From: Pectinophora gossypiella
Taxonomy: Eukaryota; Arthropoda; Insecta; Lepidoptera; Gelechiidae
DNA length: 64,000 nucleotides
Reading direction: 5' to 3'
Assembly: GCF_024362695.1 (NCBI RefSeq)
Contig: NW_026063253.1
Coordinates: 434,001-498,000, forward strand
Positions 1-8,433 of this stretch are shown piece after piece; the first letter of the stretch is position 1; every line of letters starts with the position of its first letter. The notes beneath the pieces were generated by a model that was given only the letters and a program-made list of their open reading frames with translations, did not search any database and was not told the DNA's origin. Made by a program: the position numbers and the translations under genes.

Positions 1-1088
1 AGCGTACGCGAGTCATTTTCAGTGGAGTTAATATAATGTTCGAAGTATGCCTGCTTTTCCCTATTCAATGCCTCACTCACTAGCTTTTTTAAATCTTTAT
101 AGTATTTTTTATGGTTTTCTTGCTTAGTAAGTCGAGCCCTGGTATGTGCCTCGTCCCGCTTCTTCATCATAAGTTTTATGTTATACGTTATCCACGGGTA
201 CTGTTCGCACTTTACTGATACGGTTTTGACGGGAGCATGGATATCGAACAAGTATGAAATAATTTCACTGTAGATAGTGACCATGTCATTTACATTTGTT
301 AAAGAACTAACGTTGGTCCAATATAACGATGACAGATCTTTATTGAACATATTCAGATCGATGTCCCGTAATGACCTTCGCGTGATTCGACATGCCGCGG
401 GTTTACATTTGGGGATATTTATTAAACATGTAAGGAATGCATGTCTTCCTAGTTCAGGGACATAATAGACATCAACAGAGCTCCCCTTTACATCCGTACA
501 GACCAAATCGATGAGCGTTTCGCTGTGGCCAGTGAAGTGTGTTGGCTCAATAACAAGTTGATTTAAATTGTAACAACTGAGGAAAGTATTTAACTTCTTG
601 ACGGAGCTGTCTCGATCAGCGACGTCCAACATATCGACATTGAAGTCCCCAAGCAGTACTGTATGATCACTCCACGAAAATGTAGACACAGACTCGGACA
701 GCGCCCCCAAAATCAAGTCTACTGTTACCCATTGTGGGCGGTATGCGGTGCCTATAACGACTTTTTTGCCGTTAACTGTAATAGCGAGCCACATCTGCTC
801 GACACAACCAGACGGCGGGTGAGGCAGCACGCGGGCGGAGAGGCCGCGGCGTATGTAGAAGCCGACGCCGCCACCGCGCTTGCGTTTGCCCGGCGGCCGC
901 GGCTCGTGCCGCAGCCGGTAGCCCGGCACGGCGGGGGCGCACCCCTCCCGGCCTTCCTTCAGCCACGTCTCGTTAATAGCCATTATGTCTACGTCGTGTC
1001 GGTCCATAGCCACTAGAAATTCGTCATGTCCCGTTCCCAAAGAGCCAGCATTAAACAAACCAACTTTTAATTTGCGTGTTACAATCAT
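1..1088 (-). CDS. Non-LTR retrotransposon ORF2, 5' part (APE-type endonuclease), runs off window
   Basis: Reading leftward from the ATG at 1088-1086 there is one open frame of 362 codons with no stop, cut by the window edge. The N-terminal ~220 residues match an APE-like endonuclease: Asn13 (FNAGSL), Glu40 in NETWL (39-43), GGGVGFYIR (72-80), GTAYRP (113-118), GDFNVD (147-152) and TLIDLV (191-196). This enzyme nicks target DNA for target-primed reverse transcription; the reverse transcriptase itself would lie left of base 1. Residues 220-362 are the basic linker usual between endonuclease and RT. The terminal SDH motif of the family reads GRH (214-216), so the catalytic Asp may be missing. 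ORF1 lies upstream. The PHD-bearing ORF1 suggests the CR1/Jockey group; that clade assignment is inference. Confidence 0.85.
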   Translation of the reverse strand, partial: MIVTRKLKVGLFNAGSLGTGHDEFLVAMDRHDVDIMAINETWLKEGREGCAPAVPGYRLRHEPRPPGKRKRGGGVGFYIRRGLSARVLPHPPSGCVEQMWLAITVNGKKVVIGTAYRPQWVTVDLILGALSESVSTFSWSDHTVLLGDFNVDMLDVADRDSSVKKLNTFLSCYNLNQLVIEPTHFTGHSETLIDLVCTDVKGSSVDVYYVPELGRHAFLTCLINIPKCKPAACRITRRSLRDIDLNMFNKDLSSLYWTNVSSLTNVNDMVTIYSEIISYLFDIHAPVKTVSVKCEQYPWITYNIKLMMKKRDEAHTRARLTKQENHKKYYKDLKKLVSEALNREKQAYFEHYINSTENDSRT

Positions 1089-1473
1089 TTTAAACACATT
1101 AAACCGGTGGTACACCCATATTCATTAATAATAATGAGGAGTGTGATTAGAGTTGATCGTGTTAATATATTTGTAGCGTAGTTTAAATGTAGTGTTGCTG
1201 TGTTATTCCTTGTCTGGGTATGAAAATGTATGTAATAAATGTATAATAATATTATTGGTATATAGAATAAATTAAGTGATATTAGGCATATACGATATAA
1301 TAGCAAAGAACAAATATAAATAATAATTTTCCATTCAATCCGCTCGGATATCCCCACCTGACCAAATGAGTCATAACGACTTTGTAAAGATACAATAAAC
1401 ACACAAACAGACAGTAAACAATGAACACTAGTAAACGACAGCAAAATACATTCAGTACAACCGGAAAATATCG
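1089..1473 (-). other. ORF1-ORF2 spacer of the retrotransposon
   Basis: A 385-base AT-rich gap separates the ORF1 stop from the ORF2 start. It has multiple stops in the ORF2 frame and no recognised domain. In many elements of this type the two ORFs overlap or nearly touch, so the long spacer is unusual. It may be an insertion or an internal translation-initiation region. Confidence 0.5.
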
Positions 1474-2535
1474 TTACTTCATAATAACGGCTTCTTCCTT
1501 GCTGTAGCCGGGACCAAAAACCGATAGAATGTCGGCTTCCGTTCGGATTCGGTGGCCAGCGGATCCAGACGCTCGACGACAATATATTTTTCCGTCTCTT
1601 GACCAAACAAACCGCCAGTCCAACCGGTTTGCTGCTTCGCGAGCCCGGTAGAAAAGGTAGCGATTAGTTTTTTCGAACGATTCGTTGACGTAAAGTCGTT
1701 GCGGGGCACCCTGCAGGCCGAGCCCCTCGGTGGTGATAGTGCGGCGAACGCGCGCTGCTCGTAGCAGCGCATCGCGGGGCGCGCGGCGAGCTAGTCGCAC
1801 GGCGATGGCGCGCGGCCTCGGCGCCGCTCCCCGCTCCGCCGCGCGGATGACTCCCACCCGGGCACAGCTCACCACTTCGCGCTCGTCCAATGTCACACCA
1901 AGCTTGGCAGCGCAAAGAGTAAACAGGTGGACAGGGTTTTCTCCACCTACCTCTGGAATACCAGATAGCTCCACATCATTTAACAGGAGCTCCTGGTCCC
2001 TATCGTTAAGCTCCATTTTTAGTTGGGCGACTGTAGATTCCAGCGCCTTGACCACCCCACCAGCCTCCCCACCCTTCCGCTGCTCCAACTCCATCAGGCG
2101 AGTCTCCAGCTTGTCGAGACGCGCATCGCAGGCACCGACCGCCATCCTAAGCTCCTGCATATCCTGTCGGAATGCACGAATCTCGTCACGCGTTTGCCGC
2201 ATCTCCTCCCGGAACTGCCGAAACTCCAGAGCTAGCTCGGACTCCCGGAACTCTGTGATGGTAGTGTCCAAGGTAGGTCCTGCCTGCGGGCTCTCCTCAC
2301 ACGACTGGTAAAGCGGTGGCGACACGACAGGGGCTCTTACAGGGGTGCTATCCTGGTTTGCCCTCGGGACTTTGGATGTGCACTCAGGACACTTCCAAGT
2401 CCGGCCCGCCACCGCGCCAGCAGGCAAGCCGACACACGCGCGGTGGTACAGCTTTGTGCAGCATGCGCAATTAACACCATCTATACTAGCCAGAAACTTC
2501 CCGCACGCACCGCACTTCGACTTTGACCCAACCAT
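1474..2535 (-). CDS. Non-LTR retrotransposon ORF1 (PHD finger + coiled coil)
   Basis: A 353-residue protein starting at 2535. Residues 8-52 form a Cys4-His-Cys3 zinc finger of PHD type (C8, C11, C23, C26, H31, C34, C49, C52). Residues ~90-175 are rich in E, R, L and Q with heptad-like spacing, suggesting a coiled coil for self-association. The C-terminal half (from about LNDVELSGIP) resembles the RNA-binding region of insect LINE ORF1 proteins, which protein-family models group with baculovirus FP25K-like proteins (from memory). ORF1 products coat the element RNA to form ribonucleoprotein. GC content from 1700 to 1850 is much higher than in the flanks, as expected for a foreign coding unit. 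The frame is intact, which suggests a fairly young copy. Confidence 0.88.
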   Translation of the reverse strand: MVGSKSKCGACGKFLASIDGVNCACCTKLYHRACVGLPAGAVAGRTWKCPECTSKVPRANQDSTPVRAPVVSPPLYQSCEESPQAGPTLDTTITEFRESELALEFRQFREEMRQTRDEIRAFRQDMQELRMAVGACDARLDKLETRLMELEQRKGGEAGGVVKALESTVAQLKMELNDRDQELLLNDVELSGIPEVGGENPVHLFTLCAAKLGVTLDEREVVSCARVGVIRAAERGAAPRPRAIAVRLARRAPRDALLRAARVRRTITTEGLGLQGAPQRLYVNESFEKTNRYLFYRAREAANRLDWRFVWSRDGKIYCRRASGSAGHRIRTEADILSVFGPGYSKEEAVIMK

Positions 2536-2900
2536 ATTGATAGTATTTTAGTGATGATGTTCAACAATAGATGCCTGTTTGTTTATGTTGGTATTTTGTT
2601 TTGACGGTACTTTCTATATTAAGTTTATGATTACGACCGTGAATAAATAAATATTTTTGATAGTAACTATTTATTGTGGTTTTTCTGGTGTATATACTGC
2701 ACTGAACACTGTGTCCACATTTAACGGTGATTATGAACTTGGTAAGTTTATGTTTATTATGATATGATAGCACAATACACGGTTTTTATATTTCTTTTTG
2801 ATACAGCAACGGGTACGTGAACACGGTAACACGACGTTCGTGACGTCACTCAATCTACTAATGTGACGTCACTCTAATTGAAACAAATCTAGTATTTTGT
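2536..2900 (-). other. Putative 5' UTR of the retrotransposon
   Basis: This lies upstream of ORF1 in the direction of transcription. No long coding frame is seen. The true 5' end of the element cannot be located from one copy; the sequence character changes near 2880-2900. Confidence 0.4.
2841..2871. promoter_or_regulatory. Paired CRE-type sites TGACGTCA
   Basis: Two perfect TGACGTCA palindromes at 2841-2848 and 2864-2871, each inside the longer shared string GTGACGTCACTC, spaced 23 bp start to start. They lie ~300 bp upstream of ORF1. Binding of CREB/ATF-type factors is the known role of such sites. A role as an internal promoter element is inference. Confidence 0.4.
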
Positions 2901-2981
2901 TGAAGAAAATCACACGAGAATGTGATTTTTCAAATGAGTACTTAAGTAAGTGGTATTTATTGATGATATAAGTTATATGTT

Positions 2982-3076
2982 TTTATGTAAAAAAATGACG
3001 ATTCAAAGTGTAACTATGTTACCTACTGACTAAAGATAGTTTAGAATTTGAAATTGAATTTGAAATAATTATAAAT
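2982..3076 (+). repeat. Retroposon J fragment, left arm of an inverted pair
   Basis: This is the reverse complement of 3351-3433 with no visible mismatch, apart from a 12-bp tandem duplication near its right end (TGAATTTGAAAT). Confidence 0.7.
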
Positions 3077-3350
3077 AATACTGCATGGCTTTCTACCCCC
3101 AGTATATCTCCAAACACACAATCACATTGGAGAACATTGTTAACTACTCTAATAATTAAGCATTGTTCAAATACAGTCTATGAACATTCAAAGCTTACAA
3201 ACTATAGACTTGTCTAGTCATCTTCTCGAAAATTCGACCATTAATTACCGAAACTGATGTATTGCTGTGGACGTTCATACATCGTCAACACAACTTCTAG
3301 ACTCCTTGACGATACATGCAACATAGAAACTCCTTTGAAAAGATAAAAAT
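3077..3350. other. AT-rich spacer between inverted J arms
   Basis: No coding frame or recognised repeat seen. Confidence 0.4.
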
Positions 3351-3545
3351 ATTTATAATTATTTCAAATTCTAAACTATCTTTAGTCAGTAGGTAACATA
3401 GTTACACTTTGAATCGTCATTTTTTTACATAAACTTCTCACACGCCTAAAACTACTGCAGCTTCTTACAACCTGTATAGCCGGGGAAAAGACTTTGTAAG
3501 AAAAACCTCGGCTAAGGGTCTTAGACCATCATTTAAAAAAAAAAG
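3351..3545 (-). repeat. Retroposon J 3' fragment
   Basis: Shares with 6690-6826 and 34220-34380 the strings ACTACTGCAGCTTCT and CACAACCTGTATAGCCGGGG. At 6652 the family has CAAATTCAAAAATATCTTTATTAA at its left side, that is, a 3' tail with a reversed polyadenylation-type signal. The element therefore reads on the minus strand. Confidence 0.6.
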
Positions 3546-3925
3546 AACATAAAGTACTGTTACACAATTTAGTAATTTGGCTGCCTAATATCAGTTCCCG
3601 GACAGCTAATCCCATGCATTCATATCTTCTAGATAGTCACTAACCTCACCATAACCTTTTTAACAAAGTTTATGTTTATGTACTGTCTTAAAACTGTTCA
3701 AAGGTAAATTCGCAATGTTAATGGGAATCTTATTGTAAAAACGTATTCATTGCTCCTTAAAAGGTTTAGTACTTTTATACAGTCGACTGACATGTAAGGT
3801 AAGTTTATGCTTATTCCGGGTATTAACATTTATTCATATTTTTACTATGTGACTTTGTATCAGGTAACGCATTCACTAGAATTAAAATAATATACTAGAA
3901 TCAAGTGGAAAAAACAACTAGCTTT
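3546..3925. other. Nothing recognised
   Basis: AT-rich, with no open frame above background and no second copy noticed in the window. Confidence 0.4.
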
Positions 3926-4455
3926 TTATTATCCCTAATTTGATTACATTACAGGCTGATCGAGAAGCTCGGTGGCGCAGCGGTAAACGCGCTTGGTCTG
4001 CGATTGTTGAAGTTAAGCAACTTTCGCAAAGGCCGGTCATAGGATGGGTGACCACAAAAAAAAGTTTTCATCTCGAGCTCCTCCGTGCTTCGGAAGGCAT
4101 GTTAAGCCGTTGGTCCCGGCTGCATTAACAGTCGTTAATAACCATCAATCCCCACTGGGTCCGCGTGATGGTTTAAGGCCCGATCTCCCTATCCATAGGG
4201 AAGGCTCGTGCCCCAGCAGTGGGGACGTTAATGGGCTGACGATGATGATGACAGGTTGATCACCTGATTGTCCGCAAGTAACATGATCCGTAACCGATCC
4301 GGATCCGGACTTGCTGATGTAAGTTGATAGTCGTTACATGAGCCATGTCAGGGCCCTTTGGCGGCTCAATAGTAACCGTATGGGAATCGGTGGAGCTCCA
4401 ACCCCGTCAGGTTTAGGTTGTGAGGTGTCACAACCCACACGACAGAAGAAGAGAT
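3926..4455 (+). repeat. SINE-A, 5'-truncated, split by a SINE-B
   Basis: SINE-A sequence (CCCTAATTTGATTACATTACAGG type) runs to 3961 and resumes at 4251 with GTTGATCACCTGATTGTCCG, ending in the CACAACCCACACGACAGAAG tail. The tRNA-like head is absent. The SINE-B inside makes this the older of the two. Confidence 0.8.
3962..4250 (+). repeat. SINE-B, full length, tRNA-like box A joined to a 5S-like body
   Basis: 289 bp flanked by an 11-bp TSD, ACAGGCTGATC at 3951-3961 and ACAGGTTGATC at 4251-4261 (one mismatch). The head has a Pol III box A (TGGCGCAGCGG, 3973-3983). At 4006-4054 it continues with a segment resembling the internal promoter of 5S rRNA (GAAGTTAAGCAAC, then GGATGGGTGACC). The SINE core CCGTGCTTCGGAAGGCATG follows at 4083-4120, and a GATGATGATG tail closes the 3' end. 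Confidence 0.8.
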
Positions 4456-4838
4456 TATCTACCGGCATGCGTGTAATGTTTGATAAATGTGGAGGATGTA
4501 AAAGAAGTGTGTCAAGATCAAAGCAAGTGGAATTCCATAGTCTCTACTTACCCCGCGAAATAGGCGTGAGCGAATCAAATAGATATCGCATTGGTGCAAC
4601 CTATTTGAAGTGTGCTGTCAACTTAATTATGTCGGTTATAAATACCTGTATTTCATTATAAATTCATTTTAAATTCCTGCATAAAATTGACAAGTGTTCC
4701 ATAAATTTTATTCCTGTCGATTACCCGTCTCATGCCTTTTCGACGGATAAAAAAATGACAGGTATGTATTTATTCATTCGTAGCAGGTATCGTAGCAGGT
4801 ATGACTTAAAATAATCTTAGGTAGTGAGTACTGGAATC
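4456..4838. other. Nothing recognised
   Basis: AT-rich with short frames only. GCAGGTATCGTAGCAGGTAT near 4782-4803 is a short tandem duplication. Confidence 0.35.
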
Positions 4839-4849
4839 ATATATCTTTA

Positions 4850-5179
4850 ATAACGGCCTCTGTGGTCCAGTGGTTGAGCGTTGGGCTCACGATCCGGAGG
4901 TCCCGGGTTCGAATGCCGGTGGGGACATATCACAAAAATCACTTTATGATCCCTAGTTTGGTTAGGACATTACAAACTGATCACCTGATTGTCCAAAAGT
5001 AAGATGATCCGTGCTTCGAAAGGCACGTTAAGCCGTTGGTCCCGGTTACTACTTACTGATGTAAGTGAGTTATCGTTACATGAGCCATGTCAGGGGCTTT
5101 GGCGGCTCAGTAATAACCCTGACACCAGGGTAGCTGAGGTTGGTAATCCACCTCACAACCCACACGATAGAAGAAGAAG
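4850..5179 (+). repeat. SINE-A, full length with TSD
   Basis: The best SINE-A copy. It has a tRNA-related head with box A-like GTGGTCCAGTGGTTGAGCG and box B GGTTCGAATGCC, the shared core at 5009-5047, a body with GAGCCATGTCAGGGGC, and the tail CACACGATAGAAGAAGAAG. An 11-bp TSD, ATATATCTTTA, flanks it at 4839-4849 and 5180-5190, showing target-primed insertion. Confidence 0.9.
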
Positions 5180-5190
5180 ATATATCTTTA

Positions 5191-5563
5191 GCTTTCGTTT
5201 TATAATAAGACGGTTGGCGTCTACTTGGTTGTATCGTCGACGATTATGTACAAGTTTAAGTTTACATATTACGTTTCGAATTTGCTTTGTTCGAATGAGC
5301 TGACAGAATAACGCGGAACTGGGAACAAATCAGCAGTTTCGACAACGCGAACACAAGGAGAAGTTAGACGCCACAGCGCGCTCTATCCCCACTACTCACC
5401 CACCTATGCGCGGAACTAAAGTGCCCCCCATAAATTTTGCTGGGTGTAAGTTTAAGCGGGAAACATGGAGCTGGAATCACGGGTAATGCTAGAAGAGGCA
5501 GGGACAAATGGCACACGTGTCAGTAATCATTTGTGCGAGTTACCACTTAGCCAGACTATTCTA
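5191..5563. other. Nothing recognised
   Basis: Mixed composition, with no convincing coding frame or known repeat. Confidence 0.35.
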
Positions 5564-5572
5564 TCAAACAAT

Positions 5573-5936
5573 CATCCCCCTAGCATTATCCCGTTTTTAA
5601 CAGGGTCCACTTACCTAACCTGAAGATTTAACAGGTCCGTTATTTTACAGAAGCGACTGCCTGTCTGTCGTTCCAAGCCGCGAAGGAAAAACCAACCCAA
5701 TACAGGTTAGGTCACATACCTCCGAAAATTCATGTCTCGGAAATGTGGGTTTCGTCACGATGTTTTCCTTCACCGCTGAGCACGTGATAATCATTTATGA
5801 TACAAACATGAATTTGAAAACAAATTCGACAATCATTGGTTAAGGCCTGTGCTGGATGCGAACCTGCGACCTTTTGAAGTTTTGGTGGTGAGAGGCAATT
5901 ATTCTACCAACTGGGCTAGCTACCACGGCTACTCTT
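5573..5936 (-). repeat. SINE-C, full length with TSD
   Basis: The tRNA-like head lies at the right end (box A TAGCCCAGTTGGTAGAA and box B GGTTCGCATCC, read on the minus strand). The body includes CACGTG at 5781-5786. TSD TCAAACAAT at 5564-5572 and 5937-5945. Confidence 0.85.
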
Positions 5937-6017
5937 TCAAACAATGAAATCAATGAAATAATGGTAAGTACTTTTTTTTATAAAAAGCAAACACATAAAA
6001 TCCATACTTTCACAGTA

Positions 6018-6158
6018 TTTCGTTGGTCGCGGTTACTACTTAATAATGTAAGTAAGTAGTCGTTACATGAGCCATGTCAGGGGCCTTTGGCGGCTCAATA
6101 ATAACCCTGTCACCAGGGTTGATGAGGTGGGTAGTCTACGTCACAACCCACACGATAG
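6018..6158 (+). repeat. SINE-A 3' fragment
   Basis: Carries GTCGTTACATGAGCCATGTC, the GGCGGCTCAATAATAACCC block and the CACAACCCACACGATAG end. The head and core are missing. Confidence 0.8.
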
Positions 6159-6650
6159 TATTAGGTATTTATTTAGCGTTTTCTTAAATCATTTCGTGCC
6201 TTTGAAAGAACATTTACGGTCATCCTAATTAAATTTAGTACAGAATTCAATGAGCTCCTTAAAAAATCTACACCTTGTATACAATTTGCTAAGCGTATTT
6301 ACAAAGTCACTTTGCTTCTGTTCATAACAGGTGCAAAATAATATTTAGCTTGAATGTGTAAACCCCGCTTTCATATTCAACATGCACGAAATATGTGCGT
6401 ATTTTCAAATTAAATGTTTGTTTATTCAAGTTATTAAGCATATTAATATGTTTTTAATTACATTACGGTTATTATCACCTTTTGCCATTATACGTACTCC
6501 ATCATGCTGAAGAGGATATAATTTCTTAGTCGCGTCACCAACAAAATGTCTGCAATTGTATAAACGATATCTCACATGGTGTCTTGTTTGTTGCCAACAA
6601 GACCACGATCTGTTACGCCGTCGCGTGTGGCGCCATAACGTACGACATGT
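6159..6650. other. Nothing recognised
   Basis: AT-rich, with no open frame of note. Confidence 0.35.
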
Positions 6651-6651
6651 A

Positions 6652-6828
6652 TCAAATTCAAATTCAAAAATATCTTTATTAAATAGGACTTCGAATCGTC
6701 AATTTTTACATAACGTCTCAACTGCCTAAAACTACTGCAGCTTCTCACAACCTGTATAGCCGGGGAAAAAAAGCTGCAAGAAAAACCTCGGGACAGGGTC
6801 CTAGACGTTCTTTTAAAAAAAAATCGTG
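6652..6828 (-). repeat. Retroposon J 3' fragment
   Basis: Starts with the reversed tail signal (ATATCTTTATTAAATAGG) and carries the ACTACTGCAGCTTCT / CCTGTATAGCCGGGG blocks shared with 3430-3500. Confidence 0.65.
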
Positions 6829-7421
6829 AACCGATCGAAACTGGTATTTTATTATTATTAACCCCGCTAAGCGCTTATTACGAGTATTATTTTACGACAT
6901 ACGTATTTCCCTCGCTCCCAATGACGCACCTAAGAATATAACAGCACCTAATAAAACTGAGCACTTTCGTCATTTGCAAGCTAGCCACGTCTAGCATCCA
7001 TATGTCTTCGCTGAAACTTTTCCCCGAAGGCGTATATTTCTCTATACAGGGTGTCCCGGCATCTAATAAAGTGGTCACAGTCGAAGCAAGATTAACAGCC
7101 TCTCTTTATTATTGTTTGTATTAGGACGCAGCCCTATTGGGAGTTTGCATGCCATGGCGACTTTATAAACAAAAGTTTTATATAAATTCAAGAGCTATGT
7201 TTACGTAAATAAATGTTATAATAGTAAAACCAGACCGAGTCGATTCAGAAAAGGTCAATTCATGAACTAACCCGTTCGGGACTCAAACAGTGGTCTGTTG
7301 TGAACTGAAATATAAATAGATCTATAAATCGTTAATCGTGTATACTGAGATACAAAAAGAAATATATGCATAATTATATTTGTAAATAAAATATGTTCTA
7401 ATAATAATGTGTCCTATCCAC
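6829..7421. other. Unclassified interspersed sequence
   Basis: A 63-residue minus-strand frame at 6887-7078 has no recognised domain. TACAGGGTGTCCCGGCATCTA at 7045-7065 resembles a mariner-type end, but no partner end was found. Confidence 0.25.
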
Positions 7422-7534
7422 TGGTTGCCTGGAAGAAATTGCTGCTTAGCAATAAGGCCGCCAGATTGTACTGTATCTATCATCATCTGTTTTGTATGTT
7501 GTGTGCAATAAAGTATATTTGATTTGATTTGATT
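7422..7534 (+). repeat. Retroposon I 3' end with (GATTT)n tail
   Basis: GGTTGCCTGGAAGAAATTGC, GCAATAAGGCCGCC and GTGCAATAAAGTA, followed by GATTTGATTTGATT. The block recurs at 42178, 49970 and 62977. A microsatellite tail is typical of CR1-like non-LTR elements. Confidence 0.7.
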
Positions 7535-7682
7535 CTTCAAATAGGAATCAGAATCATTGCATCAGAATCATGGTCTGAATCATCTCCCTTAGGTTCATGA
7601 AGGGTAAATGTATAGCGGTACTGAAATATATACTTAATATTCTAGAAAGTTCTTCCATCGCTTGCCAACAGATACTTAACAA

Positions 7683-8085
7683 CACACAACATAACGGCCT
7701 ATATATCTCCCACAGCTGGGCACAGGCCTTCCGTCATTCCACCGGAGGGGGTATGGAGCATATTCCACCACGCTGCTCCACTGCGGGAGGTGTTTTTACG
7801 GCTAATAGCGGGAACCAACACGTGCCCTATGATACTCTTTGTGGGACTATCCTTTGTTTGGTAAGGACTCTGTAGGCTTGAATCACCTGGGGCCTGTTTA
7901 ATAAAACTTACAATTGTAAATTACAATGACAATTTGATGTACATTGCGGAATATGTGATCACGAATATTTTGCAGTTTCATGTTAGCTACGTAATGAACA
8001 TCAAATTGTCGATGTAATTTACAATTGTAAGTTTTATGAAACAGGCCCCTGATTGTCTGAGAAAGTATGATGATTCCGTTCAACA
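7683..8085. repeat. SINE-D with inverted 5' half, split by a MITE
   Basis: 7683-7822 matches the 3' half of SINE-D in minus orientation (compare 15606-15735). The 5' half follows in plus orientation (TCCTTTGTTTGGTAAGGAC, then GAATCACCT and TGATTGTCTGAGAAAG), resuming after the MITE at 7889-8049. A 5' inversion like this is the usual product of twin priming during reverse transcription. Confidence 0.75.
7889..8049. mobile_element. 161-bp MITE with ~50-bp TIRs
   Basis: Begins GGGGCCTGTTTAATAAAAC and ends GTTTTATGAAACAGGCCCC. The inverted match continues through ACAATTGTAAATTACA to ACAATTTGATGT. It interrupts SINE-D between CACCT and TGATTG, so the target duplication is 1-3 bp at most and cannot be resolved. 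Non-autonomous, no coding capacity. Superfamily not assigned. Confidence 0.85.
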
Positions 8086-8120
8086 GATTCTTACAATAAG
8101 AATAATACGAAATATAACTT

Positions 8121-8433
8121 ATCTCTATATCATAAGCAATAAGGCCGCCTTTTGTGCATTTTTTATATTTTTCCTATTTTTTGTACTTTGCGTATTCTGA
8201 GTTGATATAAAGTGTAATTTTCCGTCGCAAAAGTATGGAACTGAAATTCAAAAAGCATAAAATTTTTCATGAATTTTTCCACAGAAACTTACACTTGATA
8301 TCAGAGTCATTGACTCATATCCCTTAGCATTCGTTACGGTGTCACTAACACCCATACGTATGACGGAAAATTCCACTTGATATAAACTCAGAATCATAGT
8401 TCGAATCACTCCCCTCAGTATTCGTTACGTGTA
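8121..8433. repeat. Retroposon I scrap followed by MITE-G halves
   Basis: 8129-8186 keeps AGCAATAAGGCCGCC. 8190-8330 and 8330-8433 carry MITE-G internal and end strings (TTTTCCGTCGCAAAAGTATGG; CGTTACGGTGTCACTAACACCC; CCCCTCAGTATTCGTTACG) in an arrangement that is not a single intact element. Confidence 0.55.

Noticed and set aside
1085..1606. 173-codon minus-strand frame overlapping the ORF1 end
   Set aside because: It overlaps ORF1 in another frame and crosses the AT-rich spacer; composition is not protein-like.
1730..2311. 193-codon plus-strand frame
   Set aside because: Antisense shadow of the GC-rich ORF1 (Ser/Arg-rich by codon complement).
4006..4054. 5S rRNA gene
   Set aside because: Only the internal promoter-like segment is present and it lies inside a TSD-flanked SINE.
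5875..5935. tRNA gene candidates at SINE heads (also 4855-4925, 15860-15925, 53484-53552, 58076-58140)
   Set aside because: Each is followed by a SINE body, and three of these five copies have target duplications, so they are tRNA-derived SINE heads, not tRNA genes.
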